A DNA stretch of 64,000 nucleotides, taken from the NCBI RefSeq assembly GCF_905171775.1, contig NC_053490.1:11677155-11741154 (forward strand). Reading direction: 5' to 3'. The notes under the pieces are model-generated. The model was not told the origin of the DNA. It did not search any database and was given only the letters and a program-made list of their open reading frames with translations. Made by a program: the position numbers and the translations under genes. Of this stretch, positions 43,681-53,700 are shown piece by piece. The stretch's first letter is position 1, and each line of letters begins with the position of its first letter. Source of the DNA: Rana temporaria. Taxonomy: Eukaryota; Chordata; Amphibia; Anura; Ranidae.

Positions 43681-44643
43681 TTAATGTGTATGAATTTGTG
43701 TCCACTTTCCTCCCAAAATGACATTCCACAAATAATGTCTGAGTTTTATTTTTAGGGCATGGGTCCGTACTCCATAGATCAGAGGATTGAAGAGTGGTGG
43801 GAACACCAAAGGGGTGACAGAGAGGAGCACCTGAGCAGTTAGGGGGAGAGTAACATTCCCCAGTCTGTACTTCAGCACAGTAAATAAAACTCCAATCAAG
43901 AATACGGAAAAGTTGAGCAAATGGGTCACAACAGTGTGGACAGCCTTCTGACGCGACTCCTTCGAGAGGTTCACGCAGACAAAGAATATCCTGAAATAGG
44001 AAAAAGCAGTGACCAAAATAGTGGTGACAAAGTAGATGGCGAAAACGGTGGCTGAAAGTGCACTGCTATTGGTCGAATCCACGCAGGCCAGCACAACGAG
44101 GGAAATATTATCACAAATAATATTTATTATTTTATCCCCACATAAAGGAAGTGCTGCTGTCAGAAAAAGGAGCAAGAGGAGGATGATGAAGGTTACGCCC
44201 CAACACCCAGAGATTATCTTCACGACCTTCTCGTTGGTCAATAACACGATGTACCGCAGAGGTTGGCATACGGCCAAGTAACGGTCGTAGGCCATGATGG
44301 TAAAAGTGTTCATTTCGAAAACGGCAAAAGTAGAAATGCAGAGATTTTGAATAAGACACTCAGTGCGGGAGATCTTCTTTGAGGAGGTGATCAAGTCCAT
44401 CATGAATTTGGGGAAAAATGAGGAGCTGCCGAAGATCCCATTGAAGAGCAAAGTGGCGATGAGGATGTACATGGGTTCATGGAGGCTTCTCTCCTTCAAA
44501 ATGGCATATATGATCACACTACTCAGTGTCAAAATATACGAGTAGACCATCGCAGAAAGGGAGAAATAGAGGTATTTTTGCTTCTCCAGCTCCATCAGCC
44601 CCAGGAGGACGAAGCTGGTGCTGGTGTTGGATGCAGCGGCCAT
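43681..44643 (-). CDS. Olfactory receptor, intact, 320 aa
   Basis: This is a rhodopsin-type receptor for odorants, expected in olfactory neuron cilia. It begins at ATG 44641-44643 and runs without interruption to a stop at 43681-43683. Hallmarks: N6-T-S glycosylation site; LHEPMY at 54-59; C96, C168 and C177; MAYDRYLAVC at 117-126; SYFRIF at 215-220; KAVHTVVTHL at 233-242; NPLIYG at 286-291. It aligns without gaps to the receptor at 13956-14963 (187 of the first 300 residues identical by hand count). The C-tail is a normal 20-30 residues. It is flanked on both sides by transposons, with no shared intron or promoter visible. Confidence 0.97.
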   Translation of the reverse strand: MAAASNTSTSFVLLGLMELEKQKYLYFSLSAMVYSYILTLSSVIIYAILKERSLHEPMYILIATLLFNGIFGSSSFFPKFMMDLITSSKKISRTECLIQNLCISTFAVFEMNTFTIMAYDRYLAVCQPLRYIVLLTNEKVVKIISGCWGVTFIILLLLLFLTAALPLCGDKIINIICDNISLVVLACVDSTNSSALSATVFAIYFVTTILVTAFSYFRIFFVCVNLSKESRQKAVHTVVTHLLNFSVFLIGVLFTVLKYRLGNVTLPLTAQVLLSVTPLVFPPLFNPLIYGVRTHALKIKLRHYLWNVILGGKWTQIHTH

Positions 44644-44820
44644 CTTTCTTCTTTCAATTCAAACTCAAGTTTCATCGGAGGTCAGCTGCATGATCCTGAA
44701 TAATTATAGAGCAGAGAAAACAAAGTTTAGATTGTTATTCCTGAAATGTGCAAATATGCTTCCAAAATACTATCTGCTGCTCTGATTTTTGGATAATTTG
44801 CAAAAGTAAATAGAATTGTG
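44644..44820. other. Upstream flank of olfactory receptor
   Basis: It contains no repeat motif up to the hAT at 44821. Olfactory receptors usually have non-coding 5' exons and Olf1/Ebf-type promoter sites farther upstream; none is asserted here. Confidence 0.4.
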
Positions 44821-46174
44821 CACTGGCAGTGCGTCCATAGTGGGTGCAGGAGCGCCGCCCCCTCTCGCTCCTGCACCACCACTGAAAAACAATACATAGA
44901 TTCATGCATTGCATGAATCTATGTATTGTCGCTGCCGCCCACTATTCAGATGGCCGGCCCCCTGGTGATCGCCGGCCATCTGAATAACGGCAGCTGGTTG
45001 GCTTAGGAAGTAATCAGCTTCCTAATAGTTAACCAGGGGACGCACGGGGGGTGCGTTCCCTGGCTAACACTGAGGCCTCGTACACACGACCGAACATGTC
45101 TGCTGAAACTGGTCCGCGGACCAGTTTCCGCGGACATGTTCGGTCGTCTGTACGGCCGACCGGACAATTTTCCGGTAGGTCGGACAGGTTTCCAGCGAAC
45201 AAATGTTTCTTAGCATGCTAAGAAACATGTCCGCTGGAAGACATGTTTGGTCGTCTGTACAGACTCACCGGACATGTCCGCTCGGCTGAAAGCCTTCGCA
45301 TGCGTCAAAGTGATTCGACGCATGCGTGGAAGCATTGACCTTCCAGGGTCGGGCACGTCACCGCGTCATCGTGGTGGCGACGGCGCGGCCACGTCACCGC
45401 GTTCGCTGTCCGCGGGAAATTTGGTCTGATGGTGTGTACAGCCATCAGACCAAAATCTGCCAGCGGACATGTCCGATGAAAACGGTCCGCGGACCGTTTT
45501 CATCAGACATGTCCCATCATGTGTACGAGGCCTGACAGGCATCTCAGACAATCAGGTTCACCGGCTCTGATGACCGGTAAACTGATTGGCTGAAGCGCCA
45601 TTGAGGGCGGGAGAAGACATCGAGGGACGGTGGAAGCAGGATGGCTGACCCCAGAAAGGTAAGTTCCAGGCGGGGGCATTTTACAGGGCACAGTGGCAGC
45701 ATTTAACAGGGAACAGTGGTGCTAATTTATGGGCACGGTGGTGACAATTGATGGGCATGGTGGTGACAATTGATAGCACAGTGGTAACAATTGATGGCAC
45801 AGTGGCTGCTTTTGGCATGGCACAGTGGTGGCAATTGATGGGCACAGTGGCGACAACTGATGGCACAGTGGCTGCGTTTGATGGCATGGCACAGTGGTGA
45901 CAATTGATGGGCACAGTGGCAATAAATGATGGCACAGTGGCTGCTTTTGATGCCATGCACAGTGGCTGCATTTGATGGCATGGCACAGTGGCGACAATTG
46001 ATGGCATGGCACAGTGGCGACAATTGATGGCATGGCACAGTGGTGACAATTGGTGGGCACAGTGGCTGCATTTGATGGGCACAGTGGCTGCGTTTGATGG
46101 GCACAGTGAGGCTGCAATTTTTTTTTTTTTTCATTTGTTTGTGCCCCCCAAATTTTGAGCACCAGCCGCCACTG
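44821..46174. mobile_element. hAT with internal array, TSD SAATTGTG
   Basis: It begins CACTGGCAGTGCGTCC and ends GAGCACCAGCCGCCACTG. GAATTGTG (44813-44820) and CAATTGTG (46175-46182) match at seven of eight positions. The array at about 45690-46110 is built of GGCACAGTGG, CAATTGATGG and TTTGATGGCATGG units. The layout parallels 24766-25875 and 28974-30372. A GTACACACG MITE (45074-45532) sits between the left end and the array. Confidence 0.88.
45074..45532. mobile_element. GTACACACG-type MITE, copy 5, TSD TGA
   Basis: The ends are GGCCTCGTACACACGACC and GTGTACGAGGCC, flanked by TGA at 45071-45073 and 45533-45535. The two paralogous hATs lack it and read TAACACTGACCCGCC across the site. The single TGA there proves a 3-bp duplication. 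Interior words (ACATGTCCG, CATGTCCGCTGG) differ from other subfamilies, although CGCATGCGT blocks are shared. Confidence 0.93.
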
Positions 46175-46182
46175 CAATTGTG

Positions 46183-46555
46183 GTAGTTGATTCACTGCCT
46201 AGTAAATTGGTGGTTATTAGAAACTTTAGTTTCATCTGCATCTTCGCGTTGAAGTTTAAGAAAGTGGAAATATAGAGCTGGACCCATAGGTTTATTTTAC
46301 TGGTATTGTTATCTTAGACCCCTTTAACACTGGGTCGCTTTGCAGGCGCTATAACGCTAAAAATGGCGCCTGCAAACCGACCTGAAACAGCCGCTGCTGC
46401 AGCATCTTTGGAGCGGTGAAGGAGCGGTGTGTATACCGCTCCTCCACCTCTTCTGCCCATTGAAAACAAATTGGGCACCGCAGCTATACCGCCGGCAAAG
46501 CGCCTCAGCAGAGGCACTTTGCAGTGGTTTTTAACCCTTTCTCGACCGCTAGCGG
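46183..46555. other. No gene recognised
   Basis: It carries a GC-rich block (46320-46540) of the form GGCGC...GCAAAC with an inverted GCCGGCAAAGCGCC, possibly a small degenerate repeat. Nothing coding. Confidence 0.35.
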
Positions 46556-48510
46556 GGGGTAAATAGCGAGTGAGTGAGTGAGAAACTTATATAGCGCAAC
46601 ACATGCGAACTGAATCTCCTCTGGGCGCTTAGTATCCATTCCCTGAGTAAACTTTTTTGCCCTCAGAAGAGATGGGTTTTGATTTTTCTCCTGAAGGCCA
46701 AGTGGTTTACCTCCAATCGGATGCTGGTTGGTAGAGCATTCCATAATCTGGGTCCTTGGACTGCAAATCTTCATTCTCCTTTGGACTTGTATCTGGCTTT
46801 GGGTATCTGGAGTAGATTTTGGTTGGTGGATCGCAGAACGCGATTGGGGTTGTGAGCTTTTAGTTTTTCGCATAGATATTGGGGGGCATTTCCCAGAATA
46901 CACTTATGCGTTAGACAGAGTGCCTTGAAAGTGATTCTGTCTTTTACTGGCAACCAATGAAGGGATCTCAGTGAAGGTGAGATTGATTCCCATGGTTTTT
47001 TTTCCAGTCACAAGTCGAGCGGCTGTATTTTGAACGACTTGCAGACGAGTGATTTGGTATTTTGGGAGTCCAAGATTGAGGGCATTTGCATAGTCAAGTC
47101 TGGAGTTGATAATTGTTCCCACCACGACTGCAATGTCCTCTTTCGGGATGAAGGGGGTGAGTCTGCGTAGTAGGCGCAGCAGATGGTGCGATCCGCTGAC
47201 TACTGACCCTATTTGTGCATCCATTGTCATGTAGGTGTCGAAGATGACTCAGAGACTTTTGACTTTGGTGCTAGGGGTGATGGATTGACCCAGAATAGGC
47301 GGGGGCGTCCATGTTGTTGCGAGATGATTCTTTCGATTGGCGTGAAACAGGAGAAGTTCTGTTTTCGAACCGTTGAGTTTAAGGTAACTCTTTGTCATCC
47401 AATTATCTATCAGAGAAAGGCATTTCTCTAGTCCGAGATAATGATCCTTTTTGTTTCAGATGCGAAAATACAGTTGTGTGTCATCTGCATAAGAGTGGTA
47501 AAGTAACTTGCTGATGATTTCAAAAAGAGGGCGGAGATAGATATTGAACAGAACAGGCGATAGAGGGGATCCCTGAGGGACTCCGCATGACACTGTGCGT
47601 TTTTCAGTGAAAGGACCAAGTTTCACTATTTGTGATCGGTTTTCCAAGAAGGAGGAGAACCAAGCTAGATCACCTTCTGCGACTCTGGCTACTTCAGCTA
47701 TTCGAGTCAGTAATACTTTGTGGTCTACAGTATCAAAAGCTGCGCTTAGGTCCAGCAGTACCAGAAGACAAGATTCTCCTTCGTCTGCGGCCTCTAGAGC
47801 GTCATCCCATATTTTGAGCAGCGCTGTTTCTGTCCCGTGACCTGGGCGGAAACCTGATTGAAACGGATCGAGTAATTTATGGGTGTCTAAGTGATGTTGT
47901 AACTGTTGTTCAACTTCTTTCTCCATTACCTTGGAGAAGACATTTAGGCCTGTTATGGGACGACGATGGTTAGGGTCTTTGGGGTCGAGGGTGTATTTTT
48001 TTTGAATTGGCTTGATTATACCTTGTTTCAGCAAGGGTGGCACCATGCCCTCCTTGAATGACTGGTTTATGAGCTGCATGATAGCTGGTGCCACAATATC
48101 GGCACATTCTTTCAGCAGTTTAGTGGGGATGATATCATTGGGCGCTGTGCTAATTAGCAGAGTACCAATGATATTTTTAGTGGCATCGATGGAAATGGGT
48201 TTTAGAGTGAATTTTGGTGATTGCGGCAGATTTACGTGGGTATTAGGTTTGGGATTTAGGGGGGGGGGTTGATGGAGGTTCTATTTTGCTGAATACTTTC
48301 ACGGATTTTTTCAATTTTGTTAATAAAATAATCCGATAATTCGTTGCAAAATTCTTGTGAATCAAAATTCGGGGCCTCTAAACAGACTGGGTTCATGGTC
48401 TGGGTGACTAGATTGAAGAGTTCGCGGGGGCGGTTTAGGGCATTTGCGATGATATTGGAAAAATTCATTTTTTTTGGCTTTCAAGATTTCTTTATGGTAT
48501 TTCTTAGTTA
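46556..48510 (-). pseudogene. CR1/L2-type LINE, 5'-truncated, 2 kb
   Basis: Reading the minus strand: a linker between endonuclease and RT (NRPRELFNLVTQTMNP, 48468-48256). The RT domain follows (48094-47456) with IIKPIQKK, LLDLSAAFDTVDHKVLL (motif A), GVPQGSPLSPVLFNIY (motif B) and YADDTQLYF (motif C; both metal-binding Asp kept). The thumb and C-terminal part (47230-46770) read SRLDYANALNLGLPK and PVKDRITFKALCLTHK. Frameshifts separate the three parts. The 3' end TTGCGCTATATAAG is followed by a (CTCA)n tail at 46556-46590. No endonuclease is present, so it is non-functional, but the RT core is the best preserved in the window. Confidence 0.85.
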
Positions 48511-48514
48511 TTAC

Positions 48515-48660
48515 CAGTGTTGCTCAGCTTACTTTAAAAAAGTAATTAGTTACAGTTACAAATTACTTCTCCAAAAAAGTAATTGCGTTAGTGACTCAGT
48601 TACTACATTGAAAAAGTAATTAGTTACTCAGCAAAGTAACTGTGACTTTTTTTTTATATT
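48515..48660. mobile_element. CAGTGTTG hAT-like end fragment
   Basis: CAGTGTTGCTCAGCTTAC, then repeated AGTAATTAGTTAC words and their inverted forms, are typical of a non-autonomous hAT type common in fishes and frogs (from memory). Only the left end is visible. It is followed at once by the target duplication of the hAT at 48666. Confidence 0.55.
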
Positions 48661-48665
48661 CTACA

Positions 48666-50007
48666 TAGAGCTGCATGATTAATCGTCAAAAATCGTTATC
48701 GCGATCTTTTTCCCGTTGCAATTCTTAACACAGGGTTTTAAGATCTTTGGTATGCAAAGAATTTCCTCTCTATTCTCAGCGAAAAGTCAAAGTCTGTCAA
48801 AGTCTCAGCGAAAAGTCAAAGCCAAGTTTTCAAAACATTCTTTATCAGTGGAAAGTTAAATCTAAACATTGTATCACATCAAAGGAATAAACTTCTGTAT
48901 GTAAATTTGGGAACGTTTAACCACTTAAACACCGTGGGCCGGATTCAGATACATTGGCGAATCTCTCAGGCCCGCGTAACGTATCTCCGATAGGTTACAC
49001 CACTCTAACTCTTTGTGAATAAAGAACTTGCGCCCTTAGTTAGAGCGGCGTATCGTATGTGTTGCGGCGTAAGGCCGCGTAATTCAAATGGGGATGTAGG
49101 GGGCGTGTTTTATTTAAATTTTCCTTGACCCCGCATTTTTTACGTTTTACTTGAACGGCGCATGCGCTGTCCGTAAAATCTCCCAGTGTGCATTGCTCTA
49201 AATGATGTCGCAAGGACGTCATTGCTTTCGTCGTGAACGTAAATTACGTCCATCCGTATTTGCGAACGACTTGCGCAAACGACGTAAAAATTTCAAAACT
49301 TGGCGCGGGAACGACGGCCATACTTAACATTGGCTGCGCCTCATAGACCCAGGGGTAACTATACGCCGGGAAAAGCCGAACGCAAATGACGTAAAAAAAA
49401 AACGCCGGGGCGGTCGTTCGTTTCTGAATCGGCGTAACTCCTCATTTGCATATTCGTCGCGTATACAAACGGAAGCGCCACCTAGCGGCCAGCGTGAGAT
49501 TGCAGCCTAAGATCCGACGGTGTAAGTCACTTACACCTGTCGGATCTTAGGGAGATCTATGCGGAACCTGATCCTATGAATCAGGCGCATAGATACGACG
49601 GCCGGAACTCAGAGATTTGACGGCGTATCAGGAGATACACCATCGTATCTCTATCTGAATCTGGCCCCAAACCTTTTTCTGACAGCTCTTTTCAAGTTAA
49701 AATCATTATTTTTTTTGCTAGAAAATTACTTAGAACCCCCAAACATTATATATTTTTTTAGTAGAGACCCTAGAGAATAAAATGGCGGTTGTTGCAATAT
49801 TTTATGTTGCACTGTATTTGCGCAGCAGTCTTTTTAAATGCAATTTTTTTGGAAAAAAATACTTTAATGAATTAAAAAAAAACTAGCCAGTAAAGTTAGC
49901 CCATTTGTTTTGTATAAATGTAAAAGATTTTACGCCGTGAGAATCGTGATCTTCATTCTAAGCAAAAAAATTGCGATTCTCATTTTGGCCAGAATCGCGC
50001 AGCTCTA
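48666..50007. mobile_element. hAT with TSD ATTCTACA and nested Harbinger-like MITE
   Basis: TAGAGCTGCATGATTAATCG and the right end CAGAATCGCGCAGCTCTA are inverted. ATTCTACA is perfect at 48658-48665 and 50008-50015. Subterminal GCGATCTTTTTC and GTGATCTTCATTC mirror each other. A Harbinger-like MITE occupies about 48937-49667. Remnants of this family's right end are duplicated at 33351-33561. Confidence 0.9.
48937..49667. mobile_element. Harbinger-like MITE, 0.73 kb
   Basis: GGGCCGGATTCAGATAC and GTATCTCTATCTGAATCTGGCCC form the inverted ends. Subterminal words GCGTAACGTATCTCC, GGCGCATGCGC and CATCGTATC are those of the group. No open frame. The target duplication is not clean, perhaps because CACTTAAACACCG beside it is itself the end of another element. 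Confidence 0.82.
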
Positions 50008-50015
50008 ATTCTACA

Positions 50016-51051
50016 ACATGCCTCACTGTGCCATCCGTAACATGCCTCACTGTGCCATCTGTAAACATGCCTCGACGATCTCCCTACCTTCTCCTGTTTG
50101 CAGAGATGTCAGACGGAGGCCATCCATTATTCAAAAGCCGCGCCTCCTCCTCAGGCTGTTCCGTGATAGGCGGAACAGTAATTTTCCCAGCAGAGCCTCT
50201 GTTCAGTGTTCCGCCTATCACGGATGTCCTCTCGTCCGAGGGGGGGGGGATTTTTTTTTCTTTGTTTCTGTTATAAAATTTTGAAAATAAGTAAGTGTTC
50301 TCCTTCATTGATGGGCACTGATGAGGTGGCACTGATGATGGACACTGATAAGATGACACCGATGGGCACTGATAGGTGGCACTGGTATGCAGCACTGATG
50401 GGCACTGATAGACGGCACTGATGGGCACTCATAGGTGGCACTGATGGGCACTCTTAGTCGGCACTAATGTGCACTGAAAGGATGTACTGATGGACACTAA
50501 TGGGTGGCACTGCTGGGCATCACTGACAGGGAGACATTTGCCAGGCGCTCACAGTGGGCACTAACTGGCATTATTTGTGGGCACTGATTGGCATCTTTTA
50601 GGGCACTGACTGGCATCCCTGGGGGGCATACCTGCTCATACATGTGTGTCTGTTATCCCTGGTGGTCCTGACGGCATCCTTGGTGGTCCAGTCTGGGCAC
50701 CAGTGGGGGGGCTGCGCTGATAAACACTCAGTGCAAACCCCCCCCCCCCTGTCAGGAGAACCGCCGATCAGCTCTCCTCTACCCGTGCCTGTCAGATGCG
50801 AGTGAGGAAAAGCCAATAAACGGTAGTGATTGGACATGGCTGATCACGTGGTAAAGAGCCTCTGTCAGAGGCTCTTTACCAAGATCGGTGTAGCGGTGTG
50901 TCAGACTGACACGCCACACCACCGATCGCCGCACTGCACGCCCCCACGGACACACGACAGCAGTTATCCTGCTGAACGTCATATGACGCCCCGTCAGGAT
51001 AACTTAACTACCGCTCGGCTGTCATTTTGCTATAGGCCGGGCGGGAAGTGG
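50016..51051 (-). mobile_element. TTAA-bounded element, copy f, with GGGCACTGAT array
   Basis: The right end GGCCGGGCGGGAAGTGG is followed by TTAA (51052-51055), the family's CCACTT end inverted. At 50120-50235 there is an inverted pair (CCGTGATAGGCGGAACA and its complement). From about 50310 to 50600 runs a degenerate array of about 21-bp units, GATGGGCACTGATAGGTGGC. The left border is uncertain and may lie near 50016. Confidence 0.6.
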
Positions 51052-51278
51052 TTAATTTTACCATTAGGGAACAAATAGATGTACATATCTGTGCAGAAAA
51101 AAAAAATGTGCGTTTATTTATTTGTCCTGCAGACACGTCCTCAAGCTTTTTCTGGTAGAAAGCTAGTGGAAGCATCAATGGACTACGAGAGTGCTGATCA
51201 GGGGGTGAGGGCGCAGCAAGTAACATATTCCCAAAGGCGAACTTAGCCTTTAAACAGTATAAACAATATATAAACATT

Positions 51279-51567
51279 GGCCCAGATTCACGTACAGCGG
51301 CGTATCTTTGAGCGGGCGTAGCGCATCTCATATGCGCTACGCCAACGTAACATAGAGAGGCAGGAACAGTATTCACAAAGCACTTGCTCCCTAAGTTACG
51401 GCGGCGTAGCGTAAATGGTCAGTCTGTCACTTACACCTGTCGGATCTTAGAGAGATCTATGCGGAACCTGATTCTATGAATCAGGCGCATAGATACGACG
51501 GACGGAACTCAGAGATACGACGGCGTATCAGGAGATACGCCGTCGTATCTCTTTCTGAATCTGCCCC
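51279..51567. mobile_element. Harbinger-like MITE, short
   Basis: It begins GGCCCAGATTCACGTAC and ends TCTGAATCTGCCCC. Subterminal words AGATACGACGGCG and its inverse are frequent. About 290 bp, no coding, no clean duplication. Confidence 0.78.
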
Positions 51568-51889
51568 ATGGTTTGCATTTAAACGCATCTCATTTAAAGT
51601 CCCAAACCCTTCTCTTTTTCCATTATCAGGGATGGAGGCATGTGTTTTTCATATGCCTCATTCAAAGTCCAAATCCATGTTCCATTCGGATTTTTAACCA
51701 ATGGTCGTGCCTACTAACGATCGGTTTTGACCTATCGGTTAGGAATCCATAGGTTGATTTTAAAGCAAGTTGGTTTTTTTTTAACCTATGGTTAAATAAC
51801 CTATGGGGCCCACACACGATCTGTTTTGACCGATGAAAACGGTCCATCAGACCATTGTCCTCTGGTTAACCTATCGTGTGTACGAGGCC
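51568..51889. mobile_element. GTACACACG-type MITE, copy 8, with adjacent R2 repeat
   Basis: The right end CGTGTGTACGAGGCC is followed by TAA (51890-51892). Words ACCAATGG, GACCTATCGG and GATGAAAACGGTCC match 1395-1640. The left part (51580-51670) instead matches the repeat CATATGCCTCATCTAAAGTCC found at 56040-56170 and 61650-61765. The MITE's left terminus is therefore missing or was replaced. Confidence 0.7.
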
Positions 51890-52017
51890 TAAAGCTCCCA
51901 GTTGGGGTGCCGCTCTAGTGGAAAGGATTGTCTATGCTCCAAACTACTCTTAATGTTATCCAGCCTTGTATGTTATTAATAGTATTTCCTTAGTGACCAT
52001 AAGTATATACTCTATGT

Positions 52018-53121
52018 AAGGGCTCAAAATTTCAAGTCCTGGGCTACTAGCCAGGCCTCAAGAGTTACTCGCCACCAGTTGCCCCACCTAATTCATACAC
52101 TGCCCTGCGCCTAATTGCACCCGTAAACACGCCCTCGTAGATTATCTCATGGAATGACAATGTTTTATGCAGAATCAAGTTACAAAATTAAATATTACCA
52201 ACAACAACTTTAACAAAATGGGACAGGGCACTGTGGGCAGACCAGAGGGACAGATCAGAGGGACAGGGCACTGGGGGCAGACCAGAGGGATAGGGCATTG
52301 GGGGCAGACCAGAGGGACAGGGCACTGGGGGCAGACCAGAGGAACAGGGCACTGGGGGCAGACCAGAGGGACAGGGCACTAGAACTGGGTCTCTTCCCCA
52401 TTCTCTTGCCGTCTCCTCTGCAACTCCCATCCATCCTCTCTCTCTCTCCCATTCATCTCATCATCAGGAGCCTGTGTGTGCAGCTCCACGCTTGCATGTC
52501 CCCACTTCCCCCTTTTATTCAGGCTGGCAGAGAGGAGAGGAGCTGCAGCACAGCGGGAGGGAGTACAATCCAGCGCCGAGATCCACACAACTGCACAGCC
52601 ATTGACACCATAGCACAGCGCACACTGACACCGCACAGCACACATTGAGACCAGTCTGTTCACAGTGCTCAGGCTAAACTGTTGGTCACTTACATAGAGC
52701 ACAAGGAGAAGAAAACTGCACAAACTGGAAGGCTGCCGCTGTCATGTCAGGGCAACTTTCAGTGAGCGCTGCACCGGAGTGGTCATTTTTGCAATCCTCC
52801 ACCTCACTCATTACTTTCTGCTCTCCAGCTACATTGGTCGGGGCCCGGGGGAGGGGGGCAGGCTCAGAGAGGTCATACTGTTGGGTCCCATGGCTTAATG
52901 AGAATTGTAAGGAGAGCACCTGTGTACTGATCTGCCTGTGCGCGGCTCACCAGACTACTTTTCCCGAGCCTGCACCTTTCCTCTTCGGCCGCCAATCTCA
53001 TTGGGACTCTAAGTGTAGGGACAGATTGGAGGGAGATTGGTCATGCAGCCCTGGCATCACTCGCCCCCAGCTTAAATCCACTCGCCAAATGCTAGTAGGC
53101 GAGTGGAAATTTTGAGGGCTG
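52018..53121. mobile_element. hAT with 27-bp internal minisatellite, TSD CTCTATGT
   Basis: AAGGGCTCAAAATTTC on the left and GAAATTTTGAGGGCTG on the right are inverted, with perfect CTCTATGT (52010-52017 and 53122-53129). Just inside lie inverted CTACTAGCCAGGC-like and GCTAGTAGGCGAGTGG. From about 52220 to 52380 there are about six copies of GGGCACTGGGGGCAGACCAG plus AGGGACA. The right part contains an exon-like GC-rich stretch without a domain. No transposase. Confidence 0.88.
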
Positions 53122-53129
53122 CTCTATGT

Positions 53130-53466
53130 TATCACGAACAACGTCGCTGCACGACGTACAATGCTTAATTGTACACTGTATTTAACATGCAAACTCAATA
53201 AAATATTTGAAGAAAAAAAATGAAGTACGGGACACCCAGCCCTCTCATCACTCTAAAAGCCCATTTTAAAAAAAAGGAAAGATGCACAGTTTAACCTATC
53301 AACACCAAAAAAAAAAAATGATATACACCCAAAATAATTGCCAACATCCTGAATTGTAATTGTACCAATTATAGGGATTTGTTGCTTTTTGCACATTTCA
53401 TTTCTAGTGAATCATACCTAATGCCTGTGAACTCCCAGTAGACTGAATGCCTTTCTTTGCTCTTGT
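53130..53466. other. No gene recognised
   Basis: A/T-rich DNA with short A runs. No coding and no repeat border. Confidence 0.35.
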
Positions 53467-53700
53467 AATGAGCAGCGGTGCGCTCGGCGCTCGCTATAAG
53501 GTGTAGGAAGGGTCTGTATTGTGTACTGTACCTGCACCCTGGAGGTCTGCGGCAGAGTCTAGAGTAGTCGTGTTCTCAATATATAGGATTACATTGGAGC
53601 ATTGTAGCCTATGAACCTGAGTCACATTTAATTCCCCAAGGCTGGGAAATCCCTCAAGCAGATGGCAGGATGTGTTCCATAGTTTGACTTCACAAAGAAG
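53467..53700. repeat. Dispersed repeat shared with 24268-24500
   Basis: It begins ATGAGCAGCGGTGCGCTCGG and continues GGGTCTGTATTGTGTACTGT and CTCAATATATAGGATTACA, parallel to 24268. The two copies differ by small insertions (GCGCTCGGCGCTCGC here). Confidence 0.65.

Noticed and set aside
47456..48094. Active reverse transcriptase
   Set aside because: All three palm motifs are intact, but the endonuclease is missing, frameshifts separate the thumb and C-terminal part, and the element is 5'-truncated.
52744..53115. A 123-aa plus-strand host exon
   Set aside because: It lies wholly inside a hAT with a perfect 8-bp duplication and has no domain; it could be captured sequence, but that cannot be supported here.
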